A stretch of 45,331 bases of DNA from contig NZ_LJGU01000122.1 in NCBI RefSeq assembly GCF_001751245.1, positions 17,961 to 63,291 on the forward strand. The letters run 5' to 3'. Within the stretch, counting starts at the first letter, position 1. Every line of letters starts with the position of its first letter. This DNA is from Streptomyces oceani. GTDB taxonomy: Bacteria > Actinomycetota > Actinomycetes > Streptomycetales > Streptomycetaceae. The position numbers were made by a program, and so were the translations under genes. The notes beneath the pieces are model-generated. The model ran no database searches, had not been told where the DNA came from, and saw only the letters and a list, made by a program, of their open reading frames with translations. Below are positions 40,569 to 45,331 of the stretch, one piece after another.

Positions 40569-41897
40569 GTGACCCAGCTGAGCAGCCCGACCCCGGGCCG
40601 TAGCGGTACGGACGAGGTCGTCGATCTGTGTCGTGACCTGATTCGCATCGACACCAGCAACTTCGGCGGGAACGAGGCGCGGGGCGAACGCGCCGCCGCG
40701 GAGTACATCGCCGAGCAACTCGCGGAGGTGGGGCTGGAGCCGGAGATCTACGAGTCCAGCCGCGGTCGGGCGTCCACCGTCGCCCGTATCGAGGGCCTGG
40801 ACCGTACGCGGCCGGGGCTGCTGATCCACGGCCACACCGACGTCGTACCGGCGAACGCCGAGGACTGGACCCATCATCCCTTCGCCGGAGAGATCGCCGA
40901 CGGCTGCCTGTGGGGCAGGGGCGCGGTCGACATGAAGGACATGGACGCCATGACGCTGGCGGTCGTACGCGAGCGGCTGCGCACGGGACGCAGGCCCCCA
41001 CGCGACGTGGTGCTCGCCTTCCTGGCGGACGAGGAGGCGGGCGGCATCTACGGGGCCCGGCACCTGGTCGATCACCACCCGGGCCTCTTCGAGGGAGTGA
41101 CGGAGGCGATCGGCGAGGTCGGGGGCTTCTCGTTCACGGTCAACGAGAACCTGCGGCTCTACCTGATCGAGACCGCCCAGAAGGGCATGCACTGGATGCG
41201 ACTGACCGTGGACGGCACGGCCGGCCACGGGTCGATGACGAACACCGACAACGCCATCACCGAACTGTGCGAGGCGGTCGGCCGACTCGGCCGACACACC
41301 TTCCCGGTACGGGTCACCAAGACCGTGCGCTCCTTCCTCGACGAGCTGTCCGACGCGCTCGGGACCGAGCTGGATCCGGAGGACATGGAGGAGACGCTGG
41401 CCAAGCTGGGCGGGATCGCGAAGATCATCGGGGCGACGCTGCAGAACACCGCGGCCCCCACCCAGCTGGACGCCGGCTACAAGGTCAACGTCATCCCCGG
41501 GCAGGCCAGCGCACACGTGGACGGACGGTTCCTGCCCGGGCACGAGGAGGAGTTCCTGGCCGACCTGGACCGGGTGCTCGGGCCACGCGTCCGCCGGGAG
41601 GACGTGCACGCGGACAAGGCGATGGAGACCACGTTCGACGGCGGGCTGGTCGAGGCGATGCAGAGCTCGCTGAAGGCCGAGGACCCGGCGGCCCGGGCGG
41701 TGCCGTACATGCTCTCCGGCGGGACGGACGCCAAGTCCTTCGACGACCTGGGCATCCGCTGCTTCGGCTTCGCGCCGCTGCGGCTGCCGCCGGAGCTGGA
41801 CTTCGCCGGAATGTTCCACGGCGTCGACGAGCGGGTGCCGGTGGACGGGCTGAAGTTCGGGGTACGCGTGCTCGACCGGTTCCTGGACCAGTGCTGA
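40569..41897 (+). CDS. M20 family metallopeptidase/deacylase
   Basis: Zinc-dependent amidohydrolase of 442 aa (M20/M25/M40). Metal ligands are visible in HGHTDVVP (87-94; His89, Asp91), GAVDMKDMD (Asp121), and ADEEAGG (catalytic Glu155, ligand Glu156), plus the C-terminal MFHGVDERV (His). The dimerisation domain lies between about 190 and 320. It could act as a carboxypeptidase, aminoacylase or succinyl-diaminopimelate desuccinylase-like enzyme; the substrate is not evident. GTG 40569 follows GAGGAGGA. It is next to a chaplin gene pair, as at the chpH/chpC locus of S. coelicolor (from memory). Confidence 0.88.
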   Translation: MTQLSSPTPGRSGTDEVVDLCRDLIRIDTSNFGGNEARGERAAAEYIAEQLAEVGLEPEIYESSRGRASTVARIEGLDRTRPGLLIHGHTDVVPANAEDWTHHPFAGEIADGCLWGRGAVDMKDMDAMTLAVVRERLRTGRRPPRDVVLAFLADEEAGGIYGARHLVDHHPGLFEGVTEAIGEVGGFSFTVNENLRLYLIETAQKGMHWMRLTVDGTAGHGSMTNTDNAITELCEAVGRLGRHTFPVRVTKTVRSFLDELSDALGTELDPEDMEETLAKLGGIAKIIGATLQNTAAPTQLDAGYKVNVIPGQASAHVDGRFLPGHEEEFLADLDRVLGPRVRREDVHADKAMETTFDGGLVEAMQSSLKAEDPAARAVPYMLSGGTDAKSFDDLGIRCFGFAPLRLPPELDFAGMFHGVDERVPVDGLKFGVRVLDRFLDQC

Positions 41898-42059
41898 GTG
41901 GAGGGCTCCGGTCCGTACGCCGCGTACCCGAATCGGGCAGTCGTTCCTCCGTAGCCGGTACGGGTGAATGGCTCCGTGTGCTCGTAGCCCGTTGACCAGC
42001 TCCTCGTTACAGGTGATGCGGCCCGCGGTATGGGGCCGTCTGTCAACGAGGAGGAATTA

Positions 42060-42293
42060 ATGATCAAGAAGGTCGTCGCTACCGCGGCTGCCGCCGGTGG
42101 TCTGGTGCTCGCTGGAGCCGGTATGGCCAGCGCGGACTCCGGAGCCGAGGGTGCCGCGTTCGGCTCCCCCGGCGTGATCTCCGGGAACGTCATTCAGCTG
42201 CCGATTGACGCGGACGTGAACGCCTGTGGCAACACGGTCAACGTCGTCGGGGTGCTGAACCCGGCCTTCGGCAACACCTGCGTCAACGGCTGA
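42060..42293 (+). CDS. chpH: Short chaplin
   Basis: Secreted amyloid-forming surface protein of 77 aa that lowers water surface tension and coats aerial hyphae. It has a signal peptide (cleavage after GMASA, about residue 25) and one chaplin domain with GNVIQLPIDADVNACGNTVN and LNPAFGNTCVNG. The two cysteines (56, 74) form the conserved disulfide. ATG 42060 has an ideal GAGGAGGAATTA. The order M20 - short chaplin - longer chaplin matches the chpH-chpC locus, hence the name; ChpE cannot be excluded from sequence alone. Developmental regulation is known for chaplins, but no specific site was identified. Confidence 0.88.
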   Translation: MIKKVVATAAAAGGLVLAGAGMASADSGAEGAAFGSPGVISGNVIQLPIDADVNACGNTVNVVGVLNPAFGNTCVNG

Positions 42294-42302
42294 CATGGTC
42301 TC

Positions 42303-42320
42303 TCGCTCCTCGCGGAGCGA
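42303..42320. repeat. Small hairpin after chpH
   Basis: TCGCTCC (42303-42309), loop TCGC, GGAGCGA (42314-42320). Immediately after the chpH stop and just before a second, larger hairpin. Confidence 0.6.
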
Positions 42321-42322
42321 AG

Positions 42323-42365
42323 CCCGTGGGTCCCGGACGCTACTGCGGCGCCCGGGACCAACGGG
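42323..42365. terminator. Terminator between the two chaplin genes
   Basis: CCCGTGGGTCCCGG (42323-42336) pairs with CCGGGACCAACGGG (42352-42365) with one mismatch (13 of 14 pairs). Placed 30 bp after chpH, it implies the two chaplins are transcribed separately. Confidence 0.72.
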
Positions 42366-42444
42366 TCTCTGGACGAGCAGGTGTGACGGTATGACTGCCG
42401 GATCTCTCGCTCGTAATTCACACGGAATGAAGGCAGGAACAACC

Positions 42445-42945
42445 ATGCGACAGGTCTCCAGAACCGGCCTGATCACTGTGGCCGCGGCAGGCAGCGTGCT
42501 GGCGCTGTCCGGCGGCACCGCGTTCGCCGACTCGACGGCCGAGGGCGGCTCCGCGAACTCGCCGGGCTTGCTCTCCGGGAACACCGCGCAGGTGCCGATC
42601 GACGCGGACGTGAACGTCTGCGGCAACACCGTCGACGTGGTCGGTTTGCTCAACCCCGCGTTCGGCAACGAGTGTGCGAACGATTCCACGGAGAAGCCGG
42701 AGAAGACGGACAAGCCGGCACCCAAGCCGGAGAAGCCACAGCCGGACAAGCCGGAGGAGAAGACTCCGGAGGAGCCGCGCGAGCAGCCGAAGGAGCAGCC
42801 GCAGGCCGCTCCCCAGCAGGCCGTGGAGCCGCAGCTGGCCGAGACCGGCGGTAGCTACGACCTCGCGCTCGGGATGACCCTGGGCACCGGGCTGCTGCTC
42901 GGTGGCGGAGTGCTGTACCGCCGTGCCCGGGTCGGCCGACGCTGA
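42445..42945 (+). CDS. chpC: Sortase-anchored chaplin with a single chaplin domain
   Basis: A 166-aa secreted protein. Signal peptide to about residue 28 (GGTAFA), then one chaplin domain (about 39-79; QVPIDADVNVCGNTVDVVGL, Cys59 and Cys77). A Lys/Pro/Glu-rich linker (about 82-128) follows, then LAETG (131-135), a membrane helix (about 138-157) and the basic tail YRRARVGRR. This is the layout of cell-wall-anchored ChpA-C, except that those have two chaplin domains. ATG 42445 follows AGGAAC; ATG 42427 is possible. Position next to chpH suggests a chpC counterpart that lost, or never gained, the second domain. Confidence 0.85.
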   Translation: MRQVSRTGLITVAAAGSVLALSGGTAFADSTAEGGSANSPGLLSGNTAQVPIDADVNVCGNTVDVVGLLNPAFGNECANDSTEKPEKTDKPAPKPEKPQPDKPEEKTPEEPREQPKEQPQAAPQQAVEPQLAETGGSYDLALGMTLGTGLLLGGGVLYRRARVGRR

Positions 42946-43043
42946 ACCGACCACCCGGGTGCCTGACACCGGCCGGGGCGCGTCACCCCCCTCCTGACAA
43001 GCCTCCTGAACAGGGCCGTTTCGGCTGGTGAGAGAGACGTATC

Positions 43044-43077
43044 GAGCGGGACTCGCGCGTGGTCGCGGGTCCCGCTC
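43044..43077. terminator. Terminator after long chaplin gene
   Basis: GAGCGGGACTCGCG (43044-43057) pairs with CGCGGGTCCCGCTC (43064-43077), one G-T wobble, loop of six. About 100 bp after the chaplin stop and before the convergent DUF5703 gene. Confidence 0.72.
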
Positions 43078-43116
43078 CGGCGTGCCCGCCCGGAACGCCC
43101 CCTCGGGCCCGGCCGA

Positions 43117-43305
43117 TCACCAGGTCGCCCGCAGCTGGCGGATGATCCGGCGCCGCAGCCGCACCCGCCGGCTGCCGTCCGGATAGAGCCGCGTGCGGTC
43201 CAACTCCCAGTGACCGTACTCCGCCTGATCGGTCAGCAGCTGTGTCGCCGCCTTGCGGGAGACACTGCGTGGTACGTACACATCGCGAAATTCATATTCC
43301 GGCAT
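43117..43305 (-). CDS. DUF5703 family small protein
   Basis: A 62-aa basic soluble protein: MPEYEFRDVYVPRSVSRKAA at the start, then LLTDQAEYGHWELDRTRLYP and an Arg-rich end (RRVRLRRRIIRQLRATW). This matches DUF5703, a small actinobacterial family of unknown function. ATG 43305 is chosen (GATGAG upstream); an in-frame start at 43332 would overlap the promoter region. The gene is divergent from a 239-aa acidic protein with only 47 bp between starts. Confidence 0.85.
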   Translation of the reverse strand: MPEYEFRDVYVPRSVSRKAATQLLTDQAEYGHWELDRTRLYPDGSRRVRLRRRIIRQLRATW

Positions 43306-43339
43306 CTCATCTATTGTGCGGGCAGGGACCAAATGCGGA

Positions 43340-43345
43340 TAGCGT
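43340..43345 (+). promoter_or_regulatory. -10 element for leaderless transcript
   Basis: TAGCGT (TANNNT type) ends seven bases before ATG 43353, where no Shine-Dalgarno exists. The distance suits transcription starting at or next to the A of the start codon. Confidence 0.5.
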
Positions 43346-43352
43346 CTGCACT

Positions 43353-44072
43353 ATGTCTGATGCTGCGCAGCCGACCGCTGCTGACGTACGCGCTGCCGTC
43401 GAGGCAGTCAAAACCGCGCTCGACCGGCACCTCGAGGCCGTTGAGCGGCGGGCCGGTGCGGCTGCCGAGGCGGGCGGGGACGGTCCGGAGGAGGCCGCCG
43501 TGTACACCGCGTTCGACCAGCTCGCGGTGGCGGGTGAGGCGTACGACGAGCTGCTGTACGAGGCGTACGACGAGGTCACGCCCTTCGAGATCCCCGGCGG
43601 GGACACGATGCCCGAATACACCGGGCCGGACGAGCCACGGTCCCTCAGCGTCTTCGTACGCCGCGACTACACGCTGACCGAACCGCAACGGCTGCTGGCA
43701 CAGGCGCAACGCGTCACCGACCTCGACCCGGAGTCGGGGGAGGGGGACGAGGACGACGAGGCCGAGTCGTTCGTCGGGCCTACGGCGGGACGCAGCGTCC
43801 ACGCGGCTCTCGGGGTGCTCTTCGGCGAGTACGAGCCGGACGAGATCGCCACGCGGCACCGGGAGTTCGGCATGGAGGAGGGCGACGCCACGCTGTGGGT
43901 GGCGGCCGCCGACGAGCCGCGGGAGCCCGGCGAGTGGCTGTCCGCGCCCTTCGACCAGGCCGACCCCGAGCGGGTCATCTGCCGGTTCGACGTGAGCACC
44001 GTCTTCGACGAGGAGTTGGAGCCGGCGGACCCGGCGACCGAGGACGGCGCGGGTGGTCACCGGGCACTCTGA
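43353..44072 (+). CDS. Acidic hypothetical protein
   Basis: A 239-aa soluble acidic protein. An N-terminal helical part (VRAAVEAVKTALDRHLEAVE) is followed by YDELLYEAYDEVTPFEIPGG, LSVFVRRDYTLTEPQRLLAQ and a C-terminal part with FGEYEPDEIATRHREFGMEE and an acidic tail. No known domain recognised; the gene appears conserved in style for Streptomyces near chaplin loci (from memory). ATG 43353 is favoured by a -10 element placed for leaderless expression. Divergent from DUF5703 and convergent with the helicase gene. Confidence 0.78.
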   Translation: MSDAAQPTAADVRAAVEAVKTALDRHLEAVERRAGAAAEAGGDGPEEAAVYTAFDQLAVAGEAYDELLYEAYDEVTPFEIPGGDTMPEYTGPDEPRSLSVFVRRDYTLTEPQRLLAQAQRVTDLDPESGEGDEDDEAESFVGPTAGRSVHAALGVLFGEYEPDEIATRHREFGMEEGDATLWVAAADEPREPGEWLSAPFDQADPERVICRFDVSTVFDEELEPADPATEDGAGGHRAL

Positions 44073-44144
44073 CCGTGGCCGTGCCGCCCACTGTCAGCCG
44101 CGGTGGCTGGCCGTCCCGCACACTCCGCCGCGCTGGCGGGCGCG

Positions 44145-45331
44145 CTACCTTCCCTCGCCCGTCGTCCCCGTCGCACGCTCCGTCGAAGGATCGGGCTCCA
44201 GCTGCGCGACCGCCCGTACGAGCAGCGTACGCAGTCTGGTCGTACGCGCCGTCGCGAGCTGCTCGGAGACTGCCCGGGGCAGGGCCTGCTGCACGCCCTG
44301 GACGATCGACAGGTGGCGCTCCGCACGTCCGAAGGTGGTGTACACCCAGTCCCGGGTCAGGGTGTCCGCCGCCTCACCCGGCAGCACCGCGACCACGGCC
44401 GGCCAGCGGGTGCCCGCCGCCTGGTGCGTCGTGATCGCCCAACCGTGCCGGAGGGCGGCGGCCACGCGCTGCGGCGCCAGGACGACGCTGCGGCCGGCCA
44501 GCTCCAGGTGCAGTCCGTCGTCCCCGGCGTCGCGGACGCTTCCGGTGACGGTGTGGCCGGGAGCGGGGGAGTAGGCCACGCGGTCTCCGGGGTCGAATCC
44601 GCCGAAGCGGCCCGGGCCGGGATTCAGCGCTTCCTTGAGCGCGGTGTTGAGCGCCCTGGTGCCCGCCGCGCCACCGTGTCCGGTGGTGAGCACCTGGGTC
44701 TGTTCAGCGGGCACCCCGATGGCACGCGGCACCGAGTCGGACACCAGTTGCACCGTGCGGCGTACGGCGTCGGTCGGATCCTGGACGGGCACGATGACCA
44801 TCTCCCGCTCCGGCGCCGCCACGGGTGGCAGTTCACCGACGCCGATCCCGGAGACCAGCTCGCCGAGTGGTCCGGGATCGGGGGTACGGGAGGCCACTCG
44901 GGGGCAACAGCCGGAGGCTCGGACGTCCTGGAACACCTGCCCCGGGCCGGCGGAGCCGAGGAGCTGCGGATCGCCGCTGAGCACCAGCCGCGCGCCGTCC
45001 GGCAGGCCCTCGACCAGCGCCGCGGCGGTCTCGGCGGCCAACTGCGGGGCGTCGAGCACCACGAGCAGGTCCAGCGCGTACGCCCCCTCGGCGTCCAGCC
45101 CGGGCCCCTCCCACCCGCTGCGGAGCCCGGCCACGGTCACCGCCGGGACGTCGGCGGTTTCCGGGGCGTTGGCGCCTTCCGGGGTGTCCGGCACACGCGG
45201 GGCGTCCGAGCTGGGTGCGCCGCCCGAGTCGTCCGAGCCGCCTGAGACCTTCTGGAGATCCGGGTGACGTGCCGCGTCCGCTCGTCCTCCGCCGGCGTCG
45301 ACGATCATCCGCGCGGTGCGACGCCGGCCGT
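44145..45331 (-). CDS. RecD-like superfamily 1 helicase, C-terminal part (runs off window)
   Basis: The frame is open to the right edge (upstream residues GRRRTAR precede MIVDAGG), so only about the last 395 residues are seen. LLVVLDAPQLAAETAAALVE then LPDGARLVLSGDPQLLGSAG matches motifs II-III (DEA.., GDxxQL) of RecD/TraA helicases. WAITTHQAAGTRWPAVVAVL and DWVYTTFGRAERHLSIVQG correspond to motifs V-VI of the UvrD_C_2 region. Two usual residues differ: the DEA acidic pair reads LDAPQL, and the HKSQG loop reads HQAAG. A Pro/Ala/Ser-rich insert lies near 45115-45290. The ATP-binding part is outside the window. Confidence 0.8.
   Translation of the reverse strand, partial: GRRRTARMIVDAGGGRADAARHPDLQKVSGGSDDSGGAPSSDAPRVPDTPEGANAPETADVPAVTVAGLRSGWEGPGLDAEGAYALDLLVVLDAPQLAAETAAALVEGLPDGARLVLSGDPQLLGSAGPGQVFQDVRASGCCPRVASRTPDPGPLGELVSGIGVGELPPVAAPEREMVIVPVQDPTDAVRRTVQLVSDSVPRAIGVPAEQTQVLTTGHGGAAGTRALNTALKEALNPGPGRFGGFDPGDRVAYSPAPGHTVTGSVRDAGDDGLHLELAGRSVVLAPQRVAAALRHGWAITTHQAAGTRWPAVVAVLPGEAADTLTRDWVYTTFGRAERHLSIVQGVQQALPRAVSEQLATARTTRLRTLLVRAVAQLEPDPSTERATGTTGEGR

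Overview
The window looks like chromosomal DNA of a Streptomyces or very close relative. It is GC-rich, with strong G/C bias at third codon positions. It carries a chaplin pair (chpH/chpC type, one with a LAETG sortase signal) beside an M20 peptidase gene and a tRNA-Leu gene. It also has small actinobacterial families (DUF5709, DUF6479, DUF5703, DUF2267), many TetR/GntR/MarR regulators and sigma-B-like promoters. No plasmid, phage, insertion sequence or CRISPR array was seen.

Left third (1-24.4 kb) is mostly catabolism. A PfkB sugar kinase, lipoprotein and two permeases form a translationally coupled sugar-uptake operon without its own ATPase (206-4493). It is followed by a PhzS-like flavin monooxygenase and a divergent DoxX/MarR pair sharing TTCGAA-type operators. 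At 8563-8925 there is a short chimeric gene: the start of narG fused in frame to the end of a narK-like transporter gene, apparently the scar of a deleted respiratory nitrate reductase locus. Homogentisate dioxygenase (hmgA) and a GntR regulator lie behind a promoter embedded in a perfect 22-bp inverted repeat. From 12 to 17.8 kb two small TetR circuits can be read from shared operators: TetR plus a MaoC hydratase (CTAAGCG box), and SDR-TetR plus a kinase/acyl-CoA dehydrogenase pair (ACCGAC box). The second resembles the LvaA/LvaC (ACAD10/11) 4-hydroxyacyl-CoA pathway. DUF202 membrane proteins, a flavoprotein dehydrogenase, a stand-alone LigD-type polymerase, an epimerase and an FdhA-type formaldehyde dehydrogenase follow.

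Middle (24.4-30.3 kb) is a stress-flavoured stretch: DUF6479, acidic DUF5709, a TIGR03557-type F420 oxidoreductase, an aromatic-acid exporter-like protein, a small acidic protein and DUF2267, some behind GTTT-N14/16-GGGNAC-like promoters. It also holds a gene graveyard (25.2-26.0 kb) with a frameshifted helical protein and an SDR lacking its N-terminal half.

The reverse-strand operon 37132-30338 encodes a group 1h (high-affinity, atmospheric H2) [NiFe]-hydrogenase: a large uncharacterised protein, HhyS, HhyL, a NifU-like protein that has lost one cysteine of its CxxC, DUF5947 with CxxC pairs, two tiny proteins and the C-terminal maturation protease. The general hypABCDEF assembly genes are not in the window.

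Right end (37.5-45.3 kb): an HxlR/imine-reductase-like pair, a heavily frameshifted DUF6493-like remnant, tRNA-Leu(GAG), an M20 peptidase, chpH, a single-domain sortase-anchored chaplin, DUF5703, an acidic hypothetical protein, and the C-terminal part of a RecD-like helicase that leaves the window. The most unusual items are the narG-narK scar, the hmgA promoter palindrome, the kinase/acyl-CoA dehydrogenase regulon, the hydrogenase accessory genes and the single-domain LAETG chaplin. All family names come from reading the translations; no database search was possible.
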